Shown here: piece after piece, positions 23,501 to 37,900 of the stretch | Layout: each line of letters opens with the position of its first letter | Position numbering within the stretch: position 1 is the first letter of the stretch | Assembly: GCA_030248215.1 (NCBI GenBank) | Contig: JASANG010001517.1 | Coordinates: 31,974 to 95,973, forward strand | Reading direction: 5' to 3' | From: Enoplolaimus lenunculus | Lineage: Eukaryota > Nematoda > Enoplea > Enoplida > Thoracostomopsidae | Length of the DNA: 64,000 bases | The notes under the pieces: generated by a model | What the model was told of the DNA's origin: nothing | What the model saw: only the letters and a program-made list of their open reading frames with translations | The model's database searches: none | Program-made: the position numbers and the translations under genes

Positions 23501-26500
23501 GGCCTAAGTCTATCTCGTCGATAGTCTGACAGTCTGCATACATACAAATGTCACAATAAATTTAGCTTAGCTTCATCATCTCTTGAATAAATTCATTCTA
23601 TAGCCGCCATTGATTGTGATGAATAAATTTCGCCAGCGCTTTTTATGTTCAATAGCTTCTACCGCGAATTTGGCTTGGCACCCGTTCATGACTTTATTGA
23701 CGATGATTGCAGACGCGATATGATTGCGTTCGTAACACGTACCACTACCTATTGCCAAATGGTTTGGCAGCTTTGTGGGTTAGAGCCGCTAGCCGGTAGT
23801 CCATACGTCACGAGTTCGACTCCCACCATACACCTGGCAAAATTTTTTCGTGAAGTGTTCTATATGGTACTACCATAGGGTCAAAATTGCATTTAAGCTT
23901 GGGGATCTTGTATCGTTGTCGCTAACTGGTTCGAGCATTACAGATATTGGCCTAAGTTAGGTTTAGGTTTAGATATAGAATTAGGCTTAGGAGTAGCTAT
24001 GTAATTTGTAGATCTTAAAATCAAACGCATATTTCCGGTATAATCATCGGGAACATATAAATCAATGCTGCCTTGCTCTTCAAACTAATCTATTTACCCA
24101 AAACCAGCTAAGACGCCTTATATGCTATATAGCAGTAATTGTTTTCAGGGCAAGTAACAGCCACACCCTATACCCCGACATGGGAGGCCCTACCCCTGAA
24201 GGTGCCCCACCCTAACCGGTTGAAACAAAAACCGCCGAAGTTTTAAAATGCGTCTGGCTTCTCGCTCGCGAGTATGGAGGGAGCACTCACTCCTGTCTGC
24301 TCCGACCCTGGTTTTCTTTGTGTATTCTTTTCCCAGTTCCAAGTATGGGTCATTCCACAATTCGCGTTCATTTTTCATTTTGCGTATCGTTTTCATTACA
24401 ATGGTTTGGTTACATAGCTAATAGCTTTTTGGCGCCTTATGGTTTTTCGTTTTTGGGCCTTCAAGCGCCACACCCAGCGGGTCCGGTATAAGCAGGAAGC
24501 AGGGGGCTCAGCCGGTCAGAATAGAAGGATGATGTTTTGGGATCCTGAAATCCTTTTTTCACCTGTACCTCTTGAGAGATCAACTGCTTATCCTTGCTCT
24601 AAAATCATCTTGGCGTTTCGTGAGCTGGCTACGGGTCTGGTACCTTGCTAAACATGTTAAGAAGGGTAAACATAGCTTGAGTACGAAGCAATTTCACATC
24701 ACTTGTAAGCGACGTTACAACGACTTGTAGCTGACCCAAAGGTTTTCTTCGAGGGCTAGGCATGAGCTCTCCTGGTCCCGTGAGGCCGCTAGACGCGTCT
24801 GTAAGACAACCCTCAAACAAAACAGCGGTTGATTGTATTGGGTTTTCGGCTACAAGCAATGCGATTTAATGAAAAATACGACCACACGTAGATAGCTGAT
24901 ATATGGATAAATTTGAACCAAAAATGGAATGGTTATAGATGATAAATTGTTTTTTACTGGTATTTCACTGATAAGCCACCTAATTTCCAAACCGTTTTTA
25001 TTAAACTTTCTGGATACAAGTTTCAAAGGCAACAGCCTAAGGGTGGCACTATGCTTGTCGTACGGCGCCGTGCGTTGCCGTCTATCACCGTATGGTTTCG
25101 TACTCGAGTAATTCGTGTACGATACCGCACCGTGACGGACGGCGCCGTACGGTTGACGGACAATGACGGACGGCGCTGGACGTCATCAAAAGTATAGCGC
25201 CACCCTGAGGGTGGCGGCATACTTTGTACAAATTTTAACGTCGTCCGTCGCCGTCCGTCATTGTGCGGTATCGCGCGTGAATTACGCTTCGTATGATACC
25301 GTCAATGAGGGACGGTAAGGGACGGTCGGCAACGGCCGGTGCCACAGGCACGACAAGTATTTCTCCGCCCTAACGACGAGCTGAAAAAGTCGTTCGCTAG
25401 GGGTGAAATGTGTACTCGGTCTTGGTGTTGCGAAGTGCGAAAGACTGTTTCGGACCGCAGGCGTTGATCATCAGAACTCAGCTGTAAAAAATTCAAACTC
25501 GAAGCCGACAAAGATGTCTCGGGTCAATTAAAATGTTCCACCCTGTTTTCCATCCTCTAACGAATTGGGGGGTGCTTTAATTGATGCCATAACGGGGGGA
25601 GAAAACAGTTGTAGCCAGCAAAATATCAAGTATTTAGCCCTTGGAATGGTTAGTCGCGGACACAGTTTGCGCAAACTTATTCGTATGCTTTGGCTTAAGA
25701 ATATGCGTATACTACTGTTACAGCTGTGTTCTATACATTGGCTGTTTCCTGAAATGAAATGCTGGCTACGCCTTTTGTTGCAACCAGGTTAAATGTTGTA
25801 TTATGTTTGTTTTATCTTTCATTATTTATGTTTTTTCTTGTTTTATGTATATTTTTTATGTTGTTAGTTTTCATTTTGTTATTTTTTATTGAAATAAACG
25901 TTTTTAAGTATGATTTTTGTTTGCGTTTAGATTATTTTTGTTTAATTCGTTTTGTTCCGGACCGTAACTGGCTCATCTTGCTATGGGAGGGGCTACAAAT
26001 TTTGCAACTGGGGCATACGAAGGTATCAGATGATTTACAGACGAGGTTGAAACTTTTCAAAGGGGGAGCCGAAATATTTATGGGGGCTGAGCTACGCTGG
26101 CCCCCATTGGCTACGAATTTGCTTTTGTTGAAACAAGGAAATATCGATGTTGTGTCTAGTCGAAAGACCAGAAGCTGCTGAAAGCTATGCTTGCCGAGAA
26201 GTGAAGCGAAGAACTATTAGGCTACCCTCGGAAATTTTTTCTTGTAGCTACACACTTGATGGTACGTTATATCCCCTTCTCACGACACTAATGGTGTTAT
26301 TTGACCAAGGGTAAACTGCAAAAAATGGTGAGTCAAATCTCCGAAATCGGCTTTCCCTGATTACACAAACTGTGCCAAATTCAACTCCGCCTGAGTCAAA
26401 TTCAACTCATCCGAGTTGCTGAGTGAGTCAATTTTGACTCTAGCGGAGTCGAATTTAGCTCAGTTTGTGTAGTCCGGAAAAGCCTATTTCGGAGAGAGTC

Positions 26501-28897
26501 AATTTGACTCACTATTTTTTGCAGTGTAAGAGTAGTTTGTCAATCGCTGTTTATACTATTCGCAGTTGTCGCCTCGGTATTTTTTATGTCGAAAGAGCAA
26601 GCCAATGTATAGGTCAGGGCCGTAACAGTAGTATAACCATATTCCTATACCTACGCCTACGCCTAAGGGTAGCTTATACCTATCTAAGCCTAAGTGTAAG
26701 AGAAACAATTAGTCTACAGCTTTAGCTTACTCTATTGCAGTCCCGAAGAAAAACGTTCCGCCCCTGATCTTTGTATGGGCCAAGGAGTACGAACGGATCT
26801 TTTCTGGTAAATTCTAGCAAACAAGTGGCACTTAGGACGGGTAGTTTTTAGTAATGTGTAGTCAAATCTTAGTGAATATAGTCTAACATACGTTTGTGTC
26901 ACCGCTGATTTTACAAGGGTCACAGCATGACCGTAGCCAGCTTGGAACCCAAGGGACAGGGTACTAAAAATCCTTCCATGATGTGCCTAAAAGGCTGTCT
27001 CACATTGTTTACAAGCGGAGTTGAAACATTTCTGTGGGTTCGCAAATTTTTTGCCGACGGGTGAGCCCATTGGACCCCTGGAGTTAGGGACCTTACTCAC
27101 AGCTCTGTTTAGTTTAAGGACAGACGCGAAACTAAATAAACCTACTCAAATTTTGAGAGGGAAATTTTGGACTTGGAAAAAATTTGGCCAATTTGATTTT
27201 CAAATACATCTCGGAAACCTAAAATTCCTAATTTGTCGAAAAATCGATATTTAGGCCCAACTAGGAAATGTAGTTAAACATTACAAAAGAACTAAAACTT
27301 TAAAATTAAGCCTATTTGGCCATTATCCGGCCTAAAGTAGCTTTGTAGTACCTGACCCGACCCTCGGATCCAGATGGGGACGCGTACGTTCCCCCGTCGA
27401 AAATTTTTTTGTGATAAAATGGTAACGTCCCTACTTGACAATGTTTCCCTTGAGACAATTGGCACATACGTATACAGCATACTCATAATTTTGGACCGCC
27501 TGCCCCCCGTCAGAAATTTCTGTATCCGCTGCCGCCTGGTACTACAACGATAACAACCCTGCGGGCGGAGTTAAACTTTTTGTCCTTAAAGTTTTTCAAA
27601 AACTTCACCCCATAAAAGTTATTTTTTTCATTTCCAAATAATCCCAGGCATAATTAATGGCACCCGGAAATATTGGCCCTAATCACCCTAATCTGTTTTA
27701 AAGTTTGTGGTCCCAGGGCGTAAACAAAAACTACTATTGACTTTGACTGAGGTTTTATTTCAAGTGTTCATCCTTTAATCTGACGGTATTTTCATTTTAG
27801 CTGCGGGTGGAATTAAGATTGGCCTCGAGTCCTACGCGGAGTAGAATTCATGTTTTAACTCGGCATAAAAGGTATCAAAAGACGTTTAAAATATACCCAA
27901 TGCCGTATAGGAAATATGAATATAATAATTTATTTCTTTATTTATTTTATTTATTTTTTATTTATTTGTTTACATATTTATTTATTTATTTATGTATATA
28001 TCCTCTGCCCGGAAATTTCTGGAGAGACAAGAATAAGACACTTTTATGTGGCTCTGGAATAAGCTGGTAGATTACAGAGATAAAGAGCTATTCGCTTTAT
28101 AAAAGCTCTTACATTAGGTTATATTCTCCGAAATCATGTTCTGATTAAGCTGAATTGTAACTCGATAAATTTAGCCGTAGTTCGTCTCGAACGTAAGTTT
28201 AAATCTCAAACTTCATTTCAGTTCAGCGTTACTCAAACCAACCAGGCCGGTCATAGAGACTAATTAGGCCCCTAACCAGCTCACCTTAGTTGGAAAGGCT
28301 AAATAGTTTTCGGAGCGGCATATTAGGTTATTTGTTTATGTTTCATAGAAATGTTTCTCAAGAAAATGAAATTTTGATAAGAATCGTGCGATAACCAACT
28401 GTTTCGGACAGAATTTGGTATTTTAAGAAATTGCAAAATTTAATATTCTAAGCTTGGCAGGCTGTGTTTATAGTCAGTTGGTAAAACTGGTTAGAAATAA
28501 CGGCAAATATGACAAGTAGCACAGAAATATTAATTTCTACTTAGAAAATATTCTAGCAATCGACACTGGCGTTTCAAAGACGTCAATATACTTCTTATGA
28601 CCTTTCTGTGAAGCTGGTACATATTATAGTTTGAACCGTTAAAATGTTAAAAGTTCAGAATTTCCAAGAAAAATATACTGTTTACAATTCGGAACAGGAG
28701 TTCGAATAGCTGATTTTTATTGGTTCAGCCAATATTCTTACTCAATTTTATACAGCGTCGATTGGCTAGAAATCTGAAAAATTTACACGTTACGTACTAC
28801 CTCTGAAAAAATAAAAAAATTGCATGGTTCAGTTTCACCCCTGATCTTACTTGTATATAGCTCCGGTTCCTGTTAATTGTAATTCCGGTTGCACCCT

Positions 28898-28982
<85 letters not shown>

Positions 28983-31900
28983 AAATATATATAAATATAT
29001 ATATATAAATCTATATATAAATATATATATATTAAGCAGAATAAGTAAAACAAATATTTTCTGTGCTCCATTTTTCAAAATTTAATTTTCAAAGTCCGAA
29101 TTTCCACTCCCGAATATTTCCGCACGCGTGTATAAGAATCCAGTAAATCAACGTGTAATATTTAGAATATCATTAGTTTACTGTCCAAGCGTGAGACAGG
29201 GGCGTAACCATGATTTCGATTCGGACAGAAACAATACTGCCCATTACCTGCAGAAGTTGAAAAATATTTGCGTTCGTGATTCTAAATGTAGGGAACGTTC
29301 CTATATTTTCGCATCCACCCCCGAAAGAGAGGTATATATCCGAGACAGGAGCAGCTACCTCCATGCCCCCCCCAGGGCCACACCCCAGAGAGGTGACCCC
29401 ACCCTAACAAGATTTAAAAAAATTAAAAAACATTTTCACCGTCGCAACGGGTTCCCACCCTGGAATTTTGGCAGGCCTCCAGCCTCGTCTGCTCCGGAAT
29501 TGTATATATCGCACTGTATATCGCTTTGTACTACACGCCCTTGATGCATGATTGATGTGTTGTGATAGAATTGGGTTAAAATTCCGAAAAAAGTTCACTT
29601 TTTTCGCTAAAACCGCATCGAAAATACTGGTAATCGAGTGAAAATGATAGAAAATGCTAAATGTTCTAAAATAAAAACGAAGGAAAAACTAAATATTATA
29701 ATTGTTTTGTATTTATTTCTTTCTATTTTAAGTAAATATTTTAAGTAAAAATTGTCTCAATGTTTTGATTTTTTGTTAATTATTTTTTCAAAATGATCCA
29801 CCCAATCGAGTTCGTGGGCGTCGCCAGGATTTTCGAAACGGTGGTCACATCCTATAAAATTTGCCAAGGGTGCATTCTTGTTTTACCAACTGAAAACTCA
29901 CCTAAAAATGCGTGGACAAAATTTCCAGGGGGGTTGACCTCTGGCTACACCCATAACATCAGTGTAGTTGACCGTCAAAAACCATTCTATTTCAGCAATG
30001 TTATATTGCGACGTTAGGTTTTATTTCCGCTTTGTACTTGTGTGTAATCTTGGTTTAGGCTTTGACTTATGCTCCGAGTTGCGCTCTACCCGCTGCCCGC
30101 GGCGCCAAATAAATCAGGTATATATCTGGCAATTTTTCATTAAGAAAATGCTAAAATTGTTCGAAATGAAATAACGTTACAAAAACGCCTTAAAACACGG
30201 TTCGTATTGTATAAAAATTACAAAATCAAGGTGTTTCTTGTATTACAAACTGAAAAACGGTTCAAAAAACCGTTCGCAAAAATGTCAAACGGTGACGGGG
30301 TTGACCGGTAAACTTCGCTGTCTGGGCCATTTGGCCAGCAGTACCGTTTTTGAAACTGATAAAACCTTCGATAATTCTCGTTGCCTATTCTATTTTAGAT
30401 GTGAAATCTGATCTAAAACGGTCTAAGTTGTTCGTTTCAAAATACCGAAACGTTTCGTTTGAAAAGTAAACAAATTTGATACTTTGTAAGCCTTGGCTGT
30501 TTATAAGTCTAACAACCTTCATTCAATTCAACTGTAGTTGCTTTGTCGTCGAGTAGTGATCCTAAATCTATTCAATTTGTTTATTTTATGAAATTAGCTA
30601 TTAGGTAAGCATAGATATATGTATATATACATATATACATATATATTTATTTATTTATTTATTTATATTTATAATCTGTTTGGTCATATATTTTGTGTCT
30701 TAATGATACTGCGAAATTTAGACAAATTTATCCTTCCATAGAAAAAGTTAAGTCTTGCTTGTAAGTTATCGAAAACCCTTGTATACCCCTGCTTAAAATT
30801 CCCCCAGGTACGGGACATGGATACGGGATTAAGCAAACCGCGTGCCGAGACTCAGTTGTCCCGTATTACCGGCGAATGTTATGAAACCACACTAACTTGA
30901 GGCCGCAGTATTTTGAGGTGTCGACATTCATATATCTTTGTAAGACAATGAGTTTATGGTACGCCCCCTGTAAGAAAATTTTTCGTGATAAAATAGTATG
31001 GTCCCTATCTTACAATATTTTCCCATCAGAAAATCAGCACCTATATGGCATATAGTAAAAATTGTGTTTCATAACGTTTGCCAGACCGCCCTCGTCAAAA
31101 AGTTCTGGATTCACCGTTGATTGCGGCAGTATTCAGTCTCAGAATATGATACATTTTCAATGTATACTATCTTTAATCAAATAGCCAACGGACCAAGGCG
31201 CGCTGCTTGTGACAGTTTCCGTATTTCCATAACAAAGCAGGCCCATGTAGAGATCAAGGGCGGAACGTTTTCAGGGGGACTGCAAACGAGTAAGCTTAAG
31301 CGTTACACAAATGTTTTTTATGCTTACACGTAGGTATAAGCTCATTGTTACGTTTAGGCTTCGGCTTAGGAATATGCTTATACTACTGTTACGGCCCTTT
31401 TGTTTAAATTGGCCACAAAGTGACTAATTTCATTTTCGCATGTTCGTAACGGCATTGTGCATTTTCTAGTTTCTCATTTCATTTGTTGTACAAAGCGAAA
31501 ATTTTGAACCTGTGACCAACCAACCAATCACCAGTTAGCGATTTAAAAGTTTGATACGACTAAAACCATATTCACACGTGCAAGTTTTTGCTGCGAGAAC
31601 TTACAGCTGCAAATTGTACGCAGAACTTGCATTTCTTCATCAGGCAATAAGAATGCGGCTGGAAAAAATTCAGCAAACTTACATGGTTATTCACACATGT
31701 CGACAAAATTCCTAGCTTTGATTTTTAATGAATAAATTTGCAACTGCAAGTTTTTCGAACGGGATTTTGGACAAAACTTGCAAGTGCAATTTGCAGCTCA
31801 AAGTTCTCGCAGTAAAAACTTGCACGTGTGAATAGGGCTTAATCCGGATTTGTGTTGATCAGCGTTCTGACCAGGCCTAAGTTTAAGGGCCTACAACGGT

Positions 31901-34900
31901 CTCCAAGGACCATTTGTTTCAACTACTTTTCAATTTAGAACAACCACTGACGACGTTTTAGGGCTGGAATGCAATCTCTTGCAGTATTCATTTCACTGGC
32001 GCTGTATATACCGTTTTGGACCCAGGACCAAGGCCGATTTCGCCAAGCCTGGGTCTTAACCTGTAATAATAAATGCGGAGCCTAAAAGATGGCATCGCGC
32101 AACCTTTTTGGACGCGTATCAATTACAGCACAAATTCTTAGCTTGGCACAAATCAGTCTGGTTCAACTCATACGGTCAAACCATATTTCGGGTCAACCAA
32201 AAGCGATCAGTACAGAATGAAACTTGGCAAGCCAAACGAGCGATATGCCATCTTCACTGCCAGTTTTCAATTTTAAGACCCCGGACCTGTATTCAAGTGG
32301 GGGTGAGGGGGGCGATCAACCCCCGCCTCTGGAAAATTTTGGTCCCTCTGGAAACGTTTCAACCGTGCAAGTAAGTCAAAACTCTTGTATGCGAATCCTG
32401 AAATATTTTTAGCCCCACTTCGCAAGGTGAGCTGGCTACAGGCCTGCCTTGGTATCAAGGGTCTTTCCCAATTGTTTCCAGGGGCAGGTAACACCGGATA
32501 TGGCTCATCGTTGACAAACGTCGAATCCGTTCCAGCGCTGTAACCCAGAGTTGTTTTCCAAGAATGTACAGCGGAGAAAATTTGACCACAATTATTTTAC
32601 TGCTGTTAACTTTAATCGGCTATTCAAGGCCGCTAAGTGTGTCATGAGCAAAAAATTTAAGTTTCCCCTCATCGGCATCTGTGTTTTCGGCCCAATCCTT
32701 CAGCTCAGCTCCAAGCTTAGGCCTTGAGTGTTTCGTCATCCAACCTTCAGTGATTAACCATACTCGTACCCCAAGTCATTCCTTATCTTACTGTGAAATC
32801 TTTGGTTTCAATCAACACCACGAACTCAAATTGATATTTCGCGTGAGTAAATTCAGTGAACCAAACGAACTGAACTGTAGACCTTATGTGACCCACGCGA
32901 TCGTTCGTGGCTGGTCCAGAAATTTCTGACGAGGGACAGGCGAGCTGGCAAAAGATGTGAGTATCGTTTTCTATGTGTGTGCCAATTTTCTGAACTAGAA
33001 ACATTGTACCGTAAGGACGTTACCATTTTATCACAAAAAATTGTTCTGCCGGGGGTCGCATGCACCCCCTGTGGATCCGCTGGCGACGACCGTGGCTATA
33101 TTTAGATTATTACCAGCCTTACTTAGCATCTGTATGGCTTGAGTCTAGGAACAGTTACAAAGCTATAGAAACTTGATAATTTAATTTTAGTTCACTCCGC
33201 CACTAAACTAAAGTCGTATCGAGATGGCGTTTTCGCTGGCTCTTGGGCAGTTGCGCTGAACTGGGATAAATTTACGTGCCAAATCAGTTATTTGACCATA
33301 ATCAGTGGCATTTCGGCCTGAGCGGAAAAATTTTAATGGTAATTGAACGCACACTTTTTTACCTGTCCTTACCCGAAGGCGTTATGGCCTTAAAATTGAA
33401 TTTTTCAAAAATTAGGCTTTAGGTTTAGGAATATGCTTATAATTCTGTTTCGCCCCTGTTCTTTACATTGGCCATATTAAGTCTCCCCATTCAATTCTGA
33501 TCCCCTGGTCCATGTACCCTCGTTTTTAAATTCGAGTTATAATTATCTCGACATTTTAACCATTCAAATTTACAGATTAGTTAACTAATAATATTGTTGT
33601 TAAAAGAAATTGGAGTGCTTGTAACAATGATTTATCAGTATTAATCTTGCATTAGCCTTAGTATACTTGCTTAATATCAGCTTACCTAAAGCGTTGTAAT
33701 TTTAGAATTTCAATCTGGGTTATAGTGGTTTTTATAAAATTAATGAATTTACGGCAATTCATCACCCGACAACTTGTCGCCCAACAGTGTCCTAAAGCCT
33801 ATGAATAAATCTATACATAATTTAAAGCGTAATTTAAACCTGATCATCAGGTATTTAGACACTGTTATGACTGCTTATTATAATAGGAAGAAATAGTCGG
33901 TCTAAACCCTCCGAATATTACTGTTCTGAAATTGAATACACTCTAAATTCCAATGAGTTGATTAATCAATTCAGCTAGCGAGTTAGTTATTTTCGAACTA
34001 ATATCGGTAAACATTTACTCAATATCTGAGTTGAGCTGCTTCTTACTCTGAGTTCACTAGACTCTGAATGAGTTGACTCATTAATTCAGAATGAATTGAA
34101 TCAACTCAAAATTCTGAGTTCTGAAAGTCGTAACTCAGATTGAGTGATTCAACTCATTCTGAGTTAAAATCAACTCACTGAAATTTTACAGTGTAATTCA
34201 ATGACTTCAGTTGCAGTACAAATATTTCGACCCTCCAAAAGATTTTACCCTAACTTGTAAATTAAGCTAAAATCGCCCCTGGGTTACTAGTCTACTTTTT
34301 AATTCATCTACAGTTCTAGAATTTCTACGCACCTGCTGTTACAACGCTACGCCCGCCAGATAATTTTTTTGTGATAAAATGGTCAAGTCCCTACTACCGT
34401 ACTATTTTCACCGTCAGGAAATTGGCACATATCATACAGTAAAAATTGCGTTTCATAACTTTGGCCACGCCGCCGTTCCGCTTAAAATTTCTATATCCGC
34501 CGCTGGTATAATGCGTCCAGCAGCCTGACGCCTTCTGAAATATCACGGCTCTCGATTGAACGTGAATTTTGTGTGAAATTTGCTGACGGACATAACAAAA
34601 TCTACTCAAAATACGTCTCTCTCATTTGTGATGGATTTGATAAGGGATTTTCGCACAATTGCAACATTCCGAAACGTTTTGTTTCCAGCAGTGAAATTAA
34701 TGACCATTTCAGTCACGTTGATGATCAGTCGGTCGATAAGTGACAAATTTTCACGGGGATCTATCCGTCTAACCCCCCACAGAGATATATTCATAGGCCA
34801 GGTCCGTAGCCAGCTCGTCTTGCGATGTGGGGTTGAATTTTTCAGGAGGGGCATTGAAGGGTTTTTGACGACTTACAAGCGGGGTTGAAGATTTTTCAGG

Positions 34901-37900
34901 GGGGGGGCAATATTTTTCCAGGGGAGGGTTGAGGTCCCCTGGCCCCCCTTGGCTACGGGCGCGGCATAGGCGGATAGAAAAGAGATAAAACAGTTTGGGA
35001 GGGTGTAGGCCATCCCAGAACGGGGTCAATGGACCATACCCTGGCAGGCTTAATAATTGATATGGTCACTTCCAAATCAAAATCATTGCGATGCTTCTTG
35101 TTCTATAAATAGCCAGAGCATTCATAATGTCCAGGAGGGACACCGAATAAATAAGTTTGCGGGGGGAACGCCCCCTCCCCAATTCCCCCCGTGGGGACGC
35201 CCTTGGCACGAATCAAACAACTCACAGCTGAAATTGAGCAACTCATGAACAGCTACGAACTCGAACACTGCTCACGACTTGATTATTACCTCTGCTAGTA
35301 CTCATTTAATATCGAGCAAAAGTTTCGATTCACATTGCTAGTTTTATAAGCCTAAGCTTAAGCCTAACCATATTTTTTTATTTCTGTATGTGGTGGGAAA
35401 GTTCTTATTGGTAAAAGCTAAAGTGTCATTGCGAAAAATAAACTCTGCGAAACTATAACTATTTCCATATCCGAAATTTATCTAACTTGTGAAAGCTATG
35501 GATTTTTGACCCCTTCCTGGTCCGGAACAGCCACATCCCGTACCGGCTCCCACCCTAAGAAGATTTTAAACAAAAAATTTGAATATCGTACTCATCGGAA
35601 GGTGCCCTACTGTGGGAATTTTGTTGGACCCACCCTGGCCTGCTCCAGCACTGCTCTTGGCACTGGCGAATAAATTGAAGCTTACGGATTCTACCAGCGG
35701 CATATTCTTGTAATCATCGTTGCCGACCCTACGTTTTATTACCGTGACATGCTTACCACCTGGTGTGCTAATTACCTAACGAGTGATAAAGATTTTACTG
35801 TCGATTTAAAGTATTAATATTTTAAGAATTTGTATATCTTTTAAATTTTCGAAACAATTTTTGAATAATTTATTGTGTTAAATTTAAGAGGCGAATTTGA
35901 CAATTTTTCAACACAAAAGATTGTGATGAATTTGAAAGGTTTTAACAAGCGTTGAAGTATGTTTGTGACTTCCGCTGATAAAATGAATTAAGTTTTAGAA
36001 TCGTGTTGAGAAGATTCGGGCCCGTAGCCAAGAGATGGCCAGGGGGGGGCTGAGCCCCCTGGAAAAGTTTGGCCGCCTGTAAAAATTTTCAGCCTTCCTT
36101 GTGAGTCATTGAAAACCCTTGTATTTCTCTGCTGAAAAATTTATAGCCCCCAACCAGGTGAGCTGGCAACGGGCCTAAAATTTGGAAAGTGTGAAAAAAA
36201 ATTAATATTTGAATTAGGGATGTGCTGATTAATCGGCATCGGTAATAATCGACACTTTTCGTAATTATCGGGTCTGCAACAAAATTGCCGATTCTTTGCT
36301 GATACTTTTTGCACATAACAGTGAGTAGGAATGCTATCAGTTTCACTTGTTTGCGCATATCAGTGTGTTTGATCAGGGAAACTGTTATTTCTCTTGTGTT
36401 TGTGTTAGTGAAAAATTAATTGAAATGAACCGTTGTCATAAAATTATAATTTTTTATGTTTATGAGTTTGTAAACTTTCGCCATTATTATGATGCAATGT
36501 AACCTATGTTTTCATTATGCATCGTGTATTAAATTTGGAATCGGCATTGGCATATTTTTAAGCTATAAATCGGCATCGGCAAAAATTTTGGTACCAGCAC
36601 ATTCCTAATTTGAATAATCGAAGCAACATTCATTTTGCGCCTAGTAAACTAGCTATAGCGACCATAGAAAAAGCCTTTTTAGCTGAAAATTTTTGAATCC
36701 AGGAGCGTAGCCAGGATTTTATTAAGGTACGGATATCGATGGGGCGTTGGAAACACCGATCCTATCGGGAAAAATTGCATGATAAAATGGAAACATTTGT
36801 ACCTGTCAAAATATTATGTACCCGACCAGCAGATGTCAAAAGTTTGTACCAAGCACAAGTTTGACTACCAATCACTCGTAGATTAAAAGTGTGGGATTAG
36901 GGTCCGTATTCTCAAATGTGTGTAGCACCTATCACCAGTTGGTTAAATTCTTCTAATTTTCGAACCAGTGGATGGTTAAATTCGAAATTCAGCCCGTCCG
37001 TATTCTCAAATGTGTGTAGCACCTGTCACCAGTTGGTTAAATTCTTGTAATTTTCGAACCAGTGGATGGTTAAATTCGAAATTCAGCACATTATTCGCAT
37101 TTGATTTTCCATATTTCTATACCGATTTTGACATCTGCAATTGCAGACATTCGTCAGTTTGAAAACCTATCGCTAAACAGATGATAGATGCTATTCACAT
37201 TTGAGAATACGGCCGTAGGTCTGAAGTTGGATTGGCTCCAACATCCGTGTTGTATATATGGACAGCAATCAGTAATTATTGTATACGAAGTATCAAAGAT
37301 ACACGTGTCGGTTCCGTAGTTGCAGTGGCGGATACAGGGGCTGAAATAGAGCCGGATATATCACCTTCCAAAATTTGTTGATATACAACAATAAAAGTAC
37401 ATACCATTTGCTTGGCCCATGTTACTTTAAGGGGCGTCCAGGATTCTGGTGGTCTGTAAAAGAGTAGGCTTACATTCTAGATTACATTTTTTTGCTTTGG
37501 ATTAGGCTTAGGTTTAGGAATACGTTTTGTAATGCTAACGCTTAGGTTTAGGAATACGTTTTTGTAATGCTAACGCTTAGGCTTAGGAATACGTTTTGCA
37601 ACGATTAGGCTTAGGCTTAGGAACACATTTTTGCAACGTTTAGGCTTAGGCTTAGGAACACATTTTTGCAACGCTTAGGCTTAGGCTTAGGAACACATTT
37701 TTGCAACGTTTAGGCTTAGGCTTAGGAACACATTTTTGCAACGCTTAGGCTTAGGCTTAGGAACACATTTTTGCAACGTTTAGGCTTAGGCTTAGGAACA
37801 CATTTTTGCAACGTTTAGGCTTAGGCTTAAGAAGTCATTTCTGCAACGCTTAGGCTTAGGCTTAGGAACACATTTTTGCAACGTTTAGGCTTAGGCTTAG

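Noticed and set aside
25759-26181. 140-codon open frame with a hydrophobic start
   Set aside because: The hydrophobicity comes from a T-rich strand, the 3' half is inside a CAGGCCCG-type MITE, and no family is recognised.
28797-29078. 93-codon open frame on the - strand
   Set aside because: It is mostly a translated (TA)n microsatellite.
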